A stretch of DNA of 35,190 nt from assembly GCA_002438565.1 (NCBI GenBank), contig DJPN01000034.1, forward strand, positions 1 to 35,190. Direction: 5' to 3'. Under the pieces are notes generated by a model. It did not search any database. It had not been told where the DNA came from and was given only the letters and a program-made list of their open reading frames with translations. Numbering within the stretch: position 1 is the stretch's first letter; every line of letters starts with the position of its first letter. The position numbers were made by a program, and so were the translations under genes. Below are positions 22,907-30,789 of this stretch, piece by piece. Origin of the DNA: Alphaproteobacteria bacterium UBA6411 (GTDB lineage Bacteria > Pseudomonadota > Alphaproteobacteria > CAAGCB01 > CAG-977).

Positions 22907-25798
22907 ATGAAGTTGTCCAAGTCCGCGGCGGGCATATTGTCCGCGCGTTATAGATCTGTTTTAATCAAGTGTTTTCTGGCAAATCTGGCTTTTTTTTCAT
23001 TGCCGTCCAAAGCCGAAACGATTTCGGACGGAACGCATGACGGGACGTCGAAAAGTTATTCCGGCGCTTTGCTGATTGAAGGCGGAACGTTTTCCAATGT
23101 AGACTTTTCTGCGCCCGAAATTACAATCGTAGGCGGAACCTTGAGCGATATTTTACGTTTTGAAACCTTCGGAACCTTTTCAATCAGCTCCGACAACGCC
23201 GTTTTCGCCCCGACATGGAACAAAGATTCCAAAAATTACTCCGAAATCGAGGCCGCCACTTTAAAAATTACGGGGAACAAAGGCATTTCCGTTTCGGACA
23301 CTGCCATCAATGCTTCGTCTGTTTCGGGAAATATTACGGCTGGCGGCAATTCTTTATTGGGCGATTTTGTAAACACAGAGGACTATGTTTTCCAAAGCGG
23401 CGGGAAAACACTTCACAGCGCATCTTCCAAAACCTCTCTTTCCGAAAACAAGCACGATGTTGAATTTTCAAATTCAACAATCACTTTAAACGGCAACGCC
23501 TCCGCCGGTAGCGGCTATTATTCCCTGTCATCGGATCTTTTCACGCCGATAAATCACAATCCGGCTTCGGTGTCGACGGAAGGCGGGGCAGTCTCTCCTC
23601 TGCTGCTTTTCCGCGACCAGCTTACGGAAACGGAAATCAACGATGCCGTAACGGCTCTTTTGGACGACGTTTACGGAAGTTCCGCGGAACTTTCCGACTT
23701 TTCAAAGATTGTTTTTGGCGGCACCACCAAAAAAGACATCCAATCGTCCTTTGACAGGACAACTCTTGAAGGTAATCTGCGGCAGCTGTACAACCAATTC
23801 AACGACAATTTCAAAGATTACGGAGCGGATGTAACGGTTTCCAATTCAACAATCGTTCTGAATGACAATGCAAAGTTGATAAACGACAGCATGTCAAGCA
23901 AAAAACAATCACAAATTCATATAGAAAGCCTTAACAGTTCTTTCGAGGCCGGAAACATTGATGTCACACAATCGACAATCATCGCCAACGGAAATAACGA
24001 ACTGTCCGCAAAATCCGGCAGAGTCGCATTTTTCGAATCGACTTTGAAAGTTTCCGACAATGCCGTTTTGTCCTTTTCGTCCGCGGACGGCGCGCTCTAC
24101 CTGGACGGCGCTTCAACGCTTGATTTAACGGGAAAAATGACGGGCAATGTCGCCGCCGACGGCGCGACAATCGCTTTTCAATCTTCGTCGGCGCGCTTGG
24201 ACGGCAAACTGTCCGGAACGGCGGATGTGAACTTTAACGACGATTACGCGTTAAGCAATTTGACGCTTGCCGACAATTTTTCATTCCGCAATATTGTCAT
24301 CGGCAACGGCAAAACGCTGGATATCGGAACAAGCCGCTTGACCGCTTCGTCGATTTCAGGCGGAACGATTGCCGCCATACTGACCGATGCCGCAAAAACA
24401 ACCCCCATTATCACAACCACTGCTCAAAATAATGTTAATGCTAATGTTACCGTCAAGCTGGAAATGAGCGCGGCATCCAATACCCAAACGACGCTGTATC
24501 ATATTACATCAGAAAAATCGGGCTTTACACTGGGGAACTATTTGACGAAACGCTATGCGGTTTCAACAACCTACTTTGATAAGGCCAATGCCGCTAAAAT
24601 CGGTGTTTTGACAAACTGGAACGGCGGCGATTTATATATCTTGCGCTTGGGCGATTCGGCTTCGTCGATTACGGACGATTTGAAAAACAGCGGCATCAAA
24701 GTCAATCCTGTCGTTGAAGACGCTCTGCAAATTCTGGATTTGGACAGCGAAGATCTGGACAAATTGACGGACAAACAGCAGAACGCTTTGAACAAGGTTG
24801 ACGATTTGCTGGCAAAATTTGACGGCGATGCGCAAAAACAATATCAAATCATGCGTGAAATCGCCCCCGATTTGTCACGGTTCGGCCTTTTGATTGATGA
24901 AACAACCGCCAAAAACGTCATCAATGTCGTTTCTACGCGCTTCAATATGCCGGCTCAGCCGTTTCATCGATATTACAGACGGATGTACGGGCGTTCCGGC
25001 GGCGATTATGAATCGGGGAACGGCGCTGTTTGGGCTCAAGGTTTGTACAACCATGCCGAACAGAGCGGAACCGAAAGCTTTTCGTCCAATTCCGCCGGCT
25101 TCGCGGCAGGCGTTGAAGGCTATGTTTCCGATGATTTCAAAGCCGGCGTTGGGTATTCTTACGCTTCAACGTCCATTGACGCGGACAGATCCGATGTCGA
25201 TGTCGACACGCACACAGGCTTCGTGTACGCCCAATACCAGCCCAAGCGATTCTACACGAACTTTTTTGCCGGTTTCGGCCGTTCGTCCTACAATGATACG
25301 ACCAAAATCGCAAAACTGGAAAGCGAATACGAAACAAACACGGCCAGCGCGCAAATCGCGGTCGGGTATGCCTCCTCTGCTTTGCTGTCCCCGGAAATCG
25401 CGTTCCGCTTTATCAATACGCATCAAAAAGCGTACACCGATGCGCTGGGGGTTGAACTGAAAGCCAAAAACAGTTCAACCGCGACTGCCGTCGGCGGCTT
25501 CAAGCTGTCAAAACGTTATCGCATCAAGACGCAAAATTCCGTTTCGTTCATTCCGGAATTAAAAGCCGCCGCCACATACGATTTTGCCCGCACGAACGGC
25601 GACAGAACCGCATTGCTGCCTAACGGCGCAAGCTATATCGTCAAAACGGAAAAAGACAAACGCTTTGGCGTCGAAGCCGGCGCAGGCTTTTCATTCGGCT
25701 TTGGAAAATCAGGCAGCCTGTCCGTTCTGTACGACGGCATGTTCCAAGGAAAACTGAAAAGCCATTCCGCCGTGCTGAATGTAAAAATCAATCTGTAA
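22907..25798 (+). CDS. Large autotransporter with a beta-helical passenger
   Basis: 963 aa. Signal peptide 1-36 with the same extended N-region as the upstream paralogue and cleavage near SKA/ET. The passenger (about 37-580) is rich in Ser, Thr, Asn, Asp and Gly, with repeated short strands such as NSTITLNGNA, NSTIVLNDNA and STIIANGN spaced through it, typical of a right-handed beta-helix surface protein. The linker (about 590-690) and barrel (about 707-963) match the upstream gene along their whole length; the barrel ends LNVKINL. The type V secretion pathway would export it through Sec and the BAM complex. Adhesion is a common role for such proteins but is not shown here. GGGGAG lies 8 nt before the ATG (22895-22900). 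Confidence 0.92.
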   Translation: MKLSKSAAGILSARYRSVLIKCFLANLAFFSLPSKAETISDGTHDGTSKSYSGALLIEGGTFSNVDFSAPEITIVGGTLSDILRFETFGTFSISSDNAVFAPTWNKDSKNYSEIEAATLKITGNKGISVSDTAINASSVSGNITAGGNSLLGDFVNTEDYVFQSGGKTLHSASSKTSLSENKHDVEFSNSTITLNGNASAGSGYYSLSSDLFTPINHNPASVSTEGGAVSPLLLFRDQLTETEINDAVTALLDDVYGSSAELSDFSKIVFGGTTKKDIQSSFDRTTLEGNLRQLYNQFNDNFKDYGADVTVSNSTIVLNDNAKLINDSMSSKKQSQIHIESLNSSFEAGNIDVTQSTIIANGNNELSAKSGRVAFFESTLKVSDNAVLSFSSADGALYLDGASTLDLTGKMTGNVAADGATIAFQSSSARLDGKLSGTADVNFNDDYALSNLTLADNFSFRNIVIGNGKTLDIGTSRLTASSISGGTIAAILTDAAKTTPIITTTAQNNVNANVTVKLEMSAASNTQTTLYHITSEKSGFTLGNYLTKRYAVSTTYFDKANAAKIGVLTNWNGGDLYILRLGDSASSITDDLKNSGIKVNPVVEDALQILDLDSEDLDKLTDKQQNALNKVDDLLAKFDGDAQKQYQIMREIAPDLSRFGLLIDETTAKNVINVVSTRFNMPAQPFHRYYRRMYGRSGGDYESGNGAVWAQGLYNHAEQSGTESFSSNSAGFAAGVEGYVSDDFKAGVGYSYASTSIDADRSDVDVDTHTGFVYAQYQPKRFYTNFFAGFGRSSYNDTTKIAKLESEYETNTASAQIAVGYASSALLSPEIAFRFINTHQKAYTDALGVELKAKNSSTATAVGGFKLSKRYRIKTQNSVSFIPELKAAATYDFARTNGDRTALLPNGASYIVKTEKDKRFGVEAGAGFSFGFGKSGSLSVLYDGMFQGKLKSHSAVLNVKINL

Positions 25799-25807
25799 AG
25801 CAAAAGA

Positions 25808-25831
25808 CGGAGGATTTTCCCCCGCCCTTTT
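25808..25831 (+). terminator. Intrinsic terminator after the second autotransporter
   Basis: Stem CGGAGGA/TCCCCCG (25808-25814 with 25818-25824) with one A-C mismatch and a TTT loop, followed by a run of seven T residues from 25828. Confidence 0.7.
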
Positions 25832-25839
25832 TTTGGTGC

Positions 25840-25874
25840 AAAAAAAAATGACCGCGGGTAGTGAAACCGCGGTC
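25840..25874 (-). terminator. Minus-strand terminator, probably for ppa
   Basis: Perfect 8-bp stem GACCGCGG/CCGCGGTC (25850-25857 with 25867-25874) with a 9-nt loop. Read on the minus strand it is followed by A and nine T residues (25848-25840). It is the first minus-strand terminator after ppa. Confidence 0.75.
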
Positions 25875-25892
25875 TGAAAGAAGGTGAGCAAT

Positions 25893-25970
25893 GTGACACC
25901 TTTGCATCTGAAAGCGGCCGCTTATTTGTTGTTGTTTTTAGCGTTATTGCTTGAAACCTTCGACAGATAA
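25893..25970 (+). CDS. Possible 25-aa hydrophobic small protein
   Basis: GTG 25893 to TAA 25968-25970, with AAGG (25881-25884) 8 nt upstream. The predicted peptide starts MTPLHLKAA and continues with a Leu-rich core (YLLLFLALLL, residues 11-20), ending ETFDR. That is long enough for a short membrane helix. A dedicated plus-strand terminator follows at 25980, although the autotransporter already has its own terminator at 25808, so a separate plus-strand unit seems to exist here. No promoter was recognised between the two. It resembles in general form the small membrane peptides of type I toxin systems, but no family is identified. The alternative is a non-coding RNA or a chance frame over a T/G-rich stretch. 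Confidence 0.35.
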   Translation: MTPLHLKAAAYLLLFLALLLETFDR

Positions 25971-25979
25971 CAGCCCAAG

Positions 25980-26018
25980 CCCGCGACGGAGCAGTGACCC
26001 GCCGCGGGTGTTTTTTTT
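25980..26018 (+). terminator. Strong plus-strand intrinsic terminator
   Basis: Stem 25980-25989 with 25999-26008 (nine pairs, one A-C mismatch, GC-rich), 9-nt loop, then TG and eight T residues (26011-26018). There is no T-run in the other direction, so it serves a plus-strand transcript, although the gene to its right (ppa) is on the minus strand. Confidence 0.8.
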
Positions 26019-26574
26019 AGTCGTGCTTTTTATAGCCGACCAACGTTTCTTTAACACGCTCGTATTCGTCAATCGCTTTCAGAATGACTTTGAACGCCTC
26101 GTTTTGGTCAAGAAAACCCTCGACCACAACGGTTTTGTTTTCCAGTTTTTTGTAATCTTCAAAGAACCGCTGAACTTCAATCATGCGGTGCGGCGGCAGT
26201 TCGTCGATGGACGAATAGTGCGCGTATTCGGGATCGTCGGCGTGAACGGCGATGATTTTGTCGTCCGCTTCGCCTTGGTCAATCATCTTCATAACGCCAA
26301 TGGGACGCGCGGACATAATCGTCAGCGGAAAAACGGGTTCCTGCCCCAAAACCAGAATATCCAGCGGGTCGTGGTCTTCGCAGTAAGTACGGGGAATCAG
26401 CCCGTAGTTCGCGGGATAATGAACGCTGGAATACAGCACGCGGTCAACGCGGATTAAGCCGCTGGGCTTGTCCAGTTCGTATTTGTATTTCGACCCTTTG
26501 GGAACTTCGATAACCGCGGGAACGAACTGCGGAACTTTTGTTCCGACCAACTCTACGTCATGCCAAGGATGCAT
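26017..26574 (-). CDS. ppa: Inorganic pyrophosphatase (family I)
   Basis: 185 aa. Soluble Mg-dependent enzyme that hydrolyses pyrophosphate released in biosynthesis. Signature DHDPLDILVL (about 67-76) carries the metal-binding aspartates; EVPKGSKYKYELDK (about 23-36), VDRVLYSSVHYPANYGLIPRTY (about 43-64) and DDKIIAVHADDPEY (about 103-116) complete the active site. Length is normal for the bacterial hexameric form. GGAG lies 6 nt before the ATG on this strand. Single gene, ended by the hairpin at 25850-25874. Confidence 0.97.
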   Translation of the reverse strand: MHPWHDVELVGTKVPQFVPAVIEVPKGSKYKYELDKPSGLIRVDRVLYSSVHYPANYGLIPRTYCEDHDPLDILVLGQEPVFPLTIMSARPIGVMKMIDQGEADDKIIAVHADDPEYAHYSSIDELPPHRMIEVQRFFEDYKKLENKTVVVEGFLDQNEAFKVILKAIDEYERVKETLVGYKKHD

Positions 26575-26611
26575 AAAAAAAACTCCTGTTCTTAAAAGTT
26601 AAGTTAGGTTC

Positions 26612-26621
26612 AGTATACCAT
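26612..26621 (-). promoter_or_regulatory. Extended -10 promoter for ppa
   Basis: On the minus strand TATACT (26617-26612) is preceded by TGG, the extended -10 form; no good -35 is seen 17 nt upstream. About 40 nt ahead of the ppa ATG. Confidence 0.45.
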
Positions 26622-26629
26622 AAAAGCGA

Positions 26630-26658
26630 TTGAAAAAAAGGGGGATTGCGTCTATAAT
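26630..26658 (+). promoter_or_regulatory. Consensus sigma70-type promoter for the 26685-yjbQ operon
   Basis: TTGAAA (26630-26635) and a perfect TATAAT (26653-26658) separated by 17 nt, about 27 nt before the TTG start. The best promoter match in the window. Confidence 0.75.
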
Positions 26659-26684
26659 TCCAAAAAAATCAACGAGGTGGCGTT

Positions 26685-27059
26685 TTGGCTAAAAAACCGC
26701 AGCAAGAATCGTTTTACGAGCTTCACTTGAACAAAAACGACGAAGTGATGATTTCCATTCATGCCAAGGACGGCACGCCGAAATCGCCCGTTTTGCTGTA
26801 TGACGGCGGGGCGCACGCTTTGCTGTACCGCACGCCGGAACAGTCTGTTTTGCTGGACTTCATCCACCCCGATGCCCGCCCTTATCTGGCGCGAACCGAC
26901 AGCGTTTTGATTGCCGAAGCCGCCGATTACAAAGTCGTGCGCGAATACACGGCAAAATGCCGTCATGTCAAAAGTCTGCCGCTGGACGGGGCGTCCGTCA
27001 AACCGTTGCTTGACCGCGAACAGGCGGAACAAACCGACGAACGGAATTTATACAAATGA
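26685..27059 (+). CDS. Hypothetical protein upstream of yjbQ
   Basis: 124 aa from TTG 26685, supported by GAGGTGG (26674-26680) 4 nt upstream and by the near-perfect promoter before it. No family recognised, no signal peptide and no membrane segment. The pattern is a small alpha/beta fold with alternating short strands (EVMISIHAKDG, SPVLLYDGGAHALLYR, SVLLDFIH, SVLIAEAADYKVVREYTAKC). The C-terminus is acidic and polar. Its TGA overlaps the yjbQ ATG as ATGA, so the two are co-translated. Confidence 0.75.
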   Translation: MAKKPQQESFYELHLNKNDEVMISIHAKDGTPKSPVLLYDGGAHALLYRTPEQSVLLDFIHPDARPYLARTDSVLIAEAADYKVVREYTAKCRHVKSLPLDGASVKPLLDREQAEQTDERNLYK

Positions 27060-27475
27060 TTCAAAAACAAACCGTTTTTTCCGTACAGACAAAGCCCGAA
27101 AGCTTTGTCAACATCACAAGCGCCGTCTGCGACTTTGTGCGCCAAAGCGGCATCAAGACGGGACTGCTGACCGTGTTTATGACGCACACGTCCGCCAGCC
27201 TGACCGTCCAGGAAAACGCCGATCCCGATGTGATGCTGGATTTAAAGGACTTTTTCGACCGCGCCGTTCCGCAGGACAACCGCCTGTACCGCCATACTTA
27301 CGAGGGAAAAGACGACATGCCCGCCCACATCCGCACGTCTTTGACCGACATTTCCGTCAACATTCCCGTCGTCAAAGGCTTGCCCGCTTTCGGGCGGTGG
27401 CAGGCGTTGTATGTTTGCGAACACCGCGCCGAAGCGCACATCCGCAGCATCGTTCTGCACTTAATCGGGGAATGA
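27056..27475 (+). CDS. yjbQ: YjbQ family protein (UPF0047)
   Basis: 139 aa, typical length. Family hallmarks: FMTHTSASLTVQENADP (about 41-57), the HTYEGKDDMPAHIR block (about 79-92) and FGRWQALYVCEHR (about 112-124), with the conserved His and Asp residues. E. coli YjbQ has weak thiamine-phosphate synthase activity in vitro; its true role is unknown. Coupled to the upstream hypothetical gene by ATGA. The last 15 nt overlap the converging bpt gene. Confidence 0.93.
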   Translation: MIQKQTVFSVQTKPESFVNITSAVCDFVRQSGIKTGLLTVFMTHTSASLTVQENADPDVMLDLKDFFDRAVPQDNRLYRHTYEGKDDMPAHIRTSLTDISVNIPVVKGLPAFGRWQALYVCEHRAEAHIRSIVLHLIGE

Positions 27476-28174
27476 GCGCGTCCACATTCCGTCAATGAAA
27501 TATTCCAACGGCTGAAATTTCACTTTGTACGCCATATTCGACACGGATTTTATCCAGTACCCCAAATAAACGTACGGCAGGCCGATTTTTCGCGCTTCCT
27601 CAATCAGCTTTAAAATCATAAAAGTCCCCAAGCTCCGCCTGCCCTGTTCCGGATTGAAAAAGCTGTACACCGCCGACAATCCGTCGTCCAGCACATCAAC
27701 CAGCATGGCGGCTTGCAATTTTGCGCCCTCGCGCACTTCCATAATGGCGGAATCGACGCAAGCATCCTCTATCATAGAGCGATATTCCTCGAAATGCATT
27801 TCCGTCATGTCGCTTTCGGCGTGACGGCTTGCCAAATAATCGGAAAACAAGCCGTATTGTTCCGTCGTGGCGATGTTCGGTGTAAACAAGATTGACTCTG
27901 CATCATTCAGCCGTAAAACTTTGCGCATCTTTTTTGACGGCTGAAAGTCAAAAACGGGAATACGCACGGACACACATTCATCGCAGTCGGGACAAGCGGG
28001 AATATAACAAACTCCGTGCGACCGCCGAAAGCCCGCGCGGCTCAACACATTGTTCCAGTCCTGCGCACATGCGCCCGATATGTCGACCGCCAGTTTTGCT
28101 TCCCCGCGCCCCGCAACGTAAGGACACGGCGCAACCATTGTCGAATAAAAAGATTTCAGTCCGTTTTCTTTCAT
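27461..28174 (-). CDS. bpt: Aspartate/glutamate leucyltransferase (Bpt, N-end rule)
   Basis: 237 aa. Transfers leucine from Leu-tRNA to proteins with N-terminal Asp or Glu, marking them for ClpS-ClpAP degradation. The Bpt pattern is complete: APCPYVAGRGEAKLAVD (about 15-31), LSRAGFRRSHGVCYIPACPDCDECVSVRIPV (about 44-74) with its cysteine set, then YSFFNPEQGRRSLGTFMILKLIEEAR (about 168-193) and YVYLGYWIKSVSNMAYKVKFQPLEY. AGGTG lies just before the ATG. No clpS or clpA is in the window. Transcribed alone. Confidence 0.94.
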   Translation of the reverse strand: MKENGLKSFYSTMVAPCPYVAGRGEAKLAVDISGACAQDWNNVLSRAGFRRSHGVCYIPACPDCDECVSVRIPVFDFQPSKKMRKVLRLNDAESILFTPNIATTEQYGLFSDYLASRHAESDMTEMHFEEYRSMIEDACVDSAIMEVREGAKLQAAMLVDVLDDGLSAVYSFFNPEQGRRSLGTFMILKLIEEARKIGLPYVYLGYWIKSVSNMAYKVKFQPLEYFIDGMWTRSFPD

Positions 28175-28230
28175 TTTTCACCTGTACGCCTTATTTTATA
28201 CGGCTTTTAAGTTAATTTTTGATTTTTTTC

Positions 28231-28259
28231 TTGACGGATTGAGGCTTTTTTCATATCCT
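28231..28259 (+). promoter_or_regulatory. Sigma70-type promoter for the DUF3800 gene
   Basis: TTGACG (28231-28236) and TATCCT (28254-28259) are 17 nt apart, giving a leader of about 80 nt. Confidence 0.6.
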
Positions 28260-28276
28260 GTAAAAGTAATTTTTTG

Positions 28277-28327
28277 GCAAGTCCTTTATCGGCTTGCAAA
28301 TCCTAAAGACCACCCTCGGGTGGTCTT
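28277..28327 (+). promoter_or_regulatory. Two-hairpin leader of the DUF3800 gene
   Basis: Hairpin 1 pairs GCAAG (28277-28281) with CTTGC (28293-28297). Hairpin 2 has a 9-bp perfect stem (28306-28314 with 28319-28327) closed by a CTCG tetraloop and ends 10 nt before the CGGAGGA ribosome site. There is no T-run, so it is not a good terminator; it may stabilise the mRNA or affect translation. Confidence 0.45.
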
Positions 28328-28345
28328 AGTTGTATCGGAGGACGT

Positions 28346-29200
28346 GTGGTTAAAATCTGCTACATTGACGAATCTGGCGATTTGGGAACTTTGCCCGTTG
28401 TGGAAAATCCCGACGGCAATCATCAGCCCGTTTTGGCGATTGCAGGCATTTTTATCGACCACAACTGTTTATACGAACTGACGCACGATTTCATCGGGCT
28501 GAAGTACCGCTATTATCCGCACTTGAATTACCAGACGGACAAATACCTTGACCGCATCATCCCCGAAATCAAAGGGGCGGATTTGCGCCGCAACGCCATG
28601 CGCGGCGGACACCGCGTCCAGCGACACGCCATCGGATTTCTGGACAGAATTGTCGATTTGTTTTTCAAGTACGATATCCGCATTGTCGGGCGCATCTGGG
28701 TCAAAGTCCCCGGCGAACCGTTCAACGGCAAAGCGGTTTACACGTCGTCGATTCAAAGTATTTACACTTACTTCGACAACTATTTGAAAGAAAAAAACGA
28801 TTTTGGATTTTGCGTTGCAGACAGTCGGGATTATATGAAAAACATCAACGTTTCCCATTCCGTTTTTACGCAAAAATTCCGCGCCTTGCGCCCTTTGTAT
28901 CAAAACATCGTGGAAATGCCGTGCTTCGGACACAGCAACAATCTGGCGGGACTGCAGCTGTGTGACATTCTGTGTTCGGCGTTTTTGTTCCCGATTGCCA
29001 GCTATGTTTACTGTTCGGATGTCGTGCATAACGTTCACGTCCAGCCCGCCGCGCTGGATTTAAGGGAACGCTACGGTCACCGCCTGCGCGAATTGCAACA
29101 CCGCTATACGAACAGCGCAGGGTTTAACATGGGCGGCATCGTCGTTTCCGACCCGCTGCAAAAGAAAAACGCAATCGCCATGTTCAAGGACGTGAAGTAA
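28346..29200 (+). CDS. DUF3800 protein (RNase H-like fold)
   Basis: 284 aa from GTG 28346; GGAGG (28337-28341) is 4 nt upstream and the protein starts with the family motif. Acidic residues expected at an RNase H-like active site are visible: YIDESGD at the N-terminus (D8, E9), VADSRDY near 155, and LAGLQLCDILCSA (about 196-208), matching the usual LQLADL...A block with its Asp. DUF3800 proteins are widespread and often found near mobile or defence genes; their biochemical role is not established. Here there are no transposase or phage genes beside it. Flanked by its own promoter and a terminator, so it is a single-gene unit. Confidence 0.85.
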   Translation: MVKICYIDESGDLGTLPVVENPDGNHQPVLAIAGIFIDHNCLYELTHDFIGLKYRYYPHLNYQTDKYLDRIIPEIKGADLRRNAMRGGHRVQRHAIGFLDRIVDLFFKYDIRIVGRIWVKVPGEPFNGKAVYTSSIQSIYTYFDNYLKEKNDFGFCVADSRDYMKNINVSHSVFTQKFRALRPLYQNIVEMPCFGHSNNLAGLQLCDILCSAFLFPIASYVYCSDVVHNVHVQPAALDLRERYGHRLRELQHRYTNSAGFNMGGIVVSDPLQKKNAIAMFKDVK

Positions 29201-29226
29201 AAAAGCGGAGGTTTTCCTCCGCTTTT
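29201..29226. terminator. Bidirectional intrinsic terminator
   Basis: Perfect 11-bp stem (29201-29211 with 29216-29226) with a TTTT loop, A-runs left and T-runs right. It lies between the DUF3800 gene and the converging minus-strand gene. Confidence 0.85.
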
Positions 29227-29229
29227 GAA

Positions 29230-30018
29230 TTATTTTGCTTTTTGTTTCAATGCCGCGACAATCGCGCCGATTTTCTGTTTGTTTTCCGCCGGAATTTCGG
29301 GCTTTGCCGTTTTTTCCGGTTCGGCGGGTTTTGCCTTCTTTTGTTCGACCAGCGGCTTGCCTTTGCCGCGCGTCATGGGAACGCCTTCGGGCCCCGCGAA
29401 GTATGTGGCAATCGTAACGCCCAAAATAGCGGCGTCACGTTTGACTTCCGTAAAGTTTTCCTTGCCTTTCATCCATCTGTTGAACGATTTGAAGACGTGT
29501 CTCATTTCGGGATACGCCAGCAAAGACGCCTTGCCCACGCGAATGGCGTCAACCGCCGCTGGAACACCCGCCGCAGTGCAGGATGCCGACGCAATGCTCA
29601 ATGAAGCGGATGTCAGCGTAAACGCGCTTTCAGCCTTGTTTTTCTTGAAATATCCCAAAATGCTTTTGGTTTCGCCGCGTTTTTTGGCTTCATAAGCGGG
29701 CTTCAGCAACGAATAGACTTTTTCGCCTGTTTTATAGGCGCACATTCCGACCAGCCCCGGAATTCCGAACAGCTGGAATGCCAAAACCGTGCGTGCCGTA
29801 TTTTTAATCGAATCGCGGATTTTTGTATAAACATATCCGTGCTTTTCAGTCATTTTCGCATCAAAAGCTTTAGCTTTGTCGCTGATGCGCTTCAACAGCG
29901 GAACAGAGGCTATCACCTTGTCCGTTTTCTGCCCGATTCGCTCGGCCGCCGCGGTCATTTTCCGCGCCGTTAAAACCATTAAAAGATCAACATTCCGTTT
30001 ATGAACATTCAGTTTCAT
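29230..30018 (-). CDS. Hypothetical protein with hydrophobic segments
   Basis: 262 aa, family not recognised. The N-terminal 75 residues are basic and helical (repeated Lys/Arg with Ala). Hydrophobic stretches at about 78-98, 134-158 and 198-210 could be membrane-associated helices but are short and contain Gly/Pro. The C-terminus (about 215-262) is a Lys/Pro/Ala/Glu-rich tail (KKAKPAEPEKTAKPEIP). Its ATG is 2 nt after the stop of the upstream gene and has no clear SD, so it probably depends on translational coupling. Nothing in the pair tells its function. Confidence 0.65.
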   Translation of the reverse strand: MKLNVHKRNVDLLMVLTARKMTAAAERIGQKTDKVIASVPLLKRISDKAKAFDAKMTEKHGYVYTKIRDSIKNTARTVLAFQLFGIPGLVGMCAYKTGEKVYSLLKPAYEAKKRGETKSILGYFKKNKAESAFTLTSASLSIASASCTAAGVPAAVDAIRVGKASLLAYPEMRHVFKSFNRWMKGKENFTEVKRDAAILGVTIATYFAGPEGVPMTRGKGKPLVEQKKAKPAEPEKTAKPEIPAENKQKIGAIVAALKQKAK

Positions 30019-30020
30019 TG

Positions 30021-30674
30021 TCAGTCTATCGCATTTAAAAGTTTTTCATATTCCGCACGCATTTCGTTTTCGTTCAAAGGTTCCCCCGCTTTATCCATTA
30101 CAAACAGAGTAATCAGCAGGCGCTCCATTTCCTCCAGCAACGTTTCAAAATACGTTTCTGAGGTTATTTTATCCAAATTTAGACATAAACGCAAGTACGT
30201 TTTTAATTTTCCCGCATCGGTGAGTGATTCCGCCAAATCCGCGGAATCAACAGGGTTTCCGTCATCGTCGATTTGTTCGATTTTACCTATAAGATTATAG
30301 ATTTGTCCAAACATCGGATTTTTGGAAACATCCTGTTTTTCGTAGGAATCCAAATCGTTCAAATTGCGTTCCAAAATGTCGGACGAAACGGGTTCATGAA
30401 AATCAAAGCCGACTTCTTTATCGAATTCTTTGAGCATCGGCAACAATTTTGCTTCCGCTTTTTTGGCGCAAAGCTTCAAATCGACGTTTTCCGTATCGGC
30501 AAAAGCGCGAATAAACGCAAAGAAAAAAGGCGCGTCATCCGAATCAACGGGATTTTCATCGGTTAAAAACTCGTCCAGCCGCTTCAATGCCGCCGTTTCC
30601 AACGCCGACAGCCGCAACGCGTCGTTATGTTCCGCCGCTTTTTTGCGCTCGGCAATCAAATCCTGTTCGTTCAT
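30021..30674 (-). CDS. Hypothetical acidic helical protein
   Basis: 217 aa, family not recognised, strongly acidic (many Asp/Glu, such as DENPVDSDDAP and QIDDDGNPVDSADL), without signal peptide or membrane helix. Helical Leu/Glu patterns dominate (ALETAALKRLDEFL, ETLLEEMERLLITLF). GGAGG lies 8 nt before the ATG. First gene of a two-gene unit with the basic protein downstream; one acidic and one basic partner may form a complex, but this is only a guess from charge and coupling. Confidence 0.7.
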   Translation of the reverse strand: MNEQDLIAERKKAAEHNDALRLSALETAALKRLDEFLTDENPVDSDDAPFFFAFIRAFADTENVDLKLCAKKAEAKLLPMLKEFDKEVGFDFHEPVSSDILERNLNDLDSYEKQDVSKNPMFGQIYNLIGKIEQIDDDGNPVDSADLAESLTDAGKLKTYLRLCLNLDKITSETYFETLLEEMERLLITLFVMDKAGEPLNENEMRAEYEKLLNAID

Positions 30675-30696
30675 GGCTTTGCCTCCTGTTTTCTTT

Positions 30697-30725
30697 TATA
30701 TAACAAATTCGGAGACGTATTTAAA
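30697..30725 (-). promoter_or_regulatory. Sigma70-type promoter for the two-gene hypothetical unit
   Basis: On the minus strand TTTAAA (30725-30720) and TATATA (30702-30697) are 17 nt apart, just downstream of the nifJ terminator and 23 nt before the ATG at 30674. Confidence 0.45.
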
Positions 30726-30743
30726 GCATTCTTTCCGACATGC

Positions 30744-30772
30744 AAAAAAGCCCGCGTTTCCGCGGGCTTTTT
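30744..30772 (-). terminator. Intrinsic terminator of nifJ
   Basis: 12-bp stem (30745-30756 with 30761-30772) with a 4-nt loop and a CCCGCG core. On the minus strand it is followed by T residues, 18 nt after the nifJ stop. Confidence 0.85.
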
Positions 30773-30789
30773 CGTTACAGCACACAGGC

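Noticed and set aside
25709..25891. 60-codon minus-strand frame over the end of the second autotransporter
   Set aside because: It crosses a terminator hairpin and the antisense of the barrel end; it has no ribosome site.
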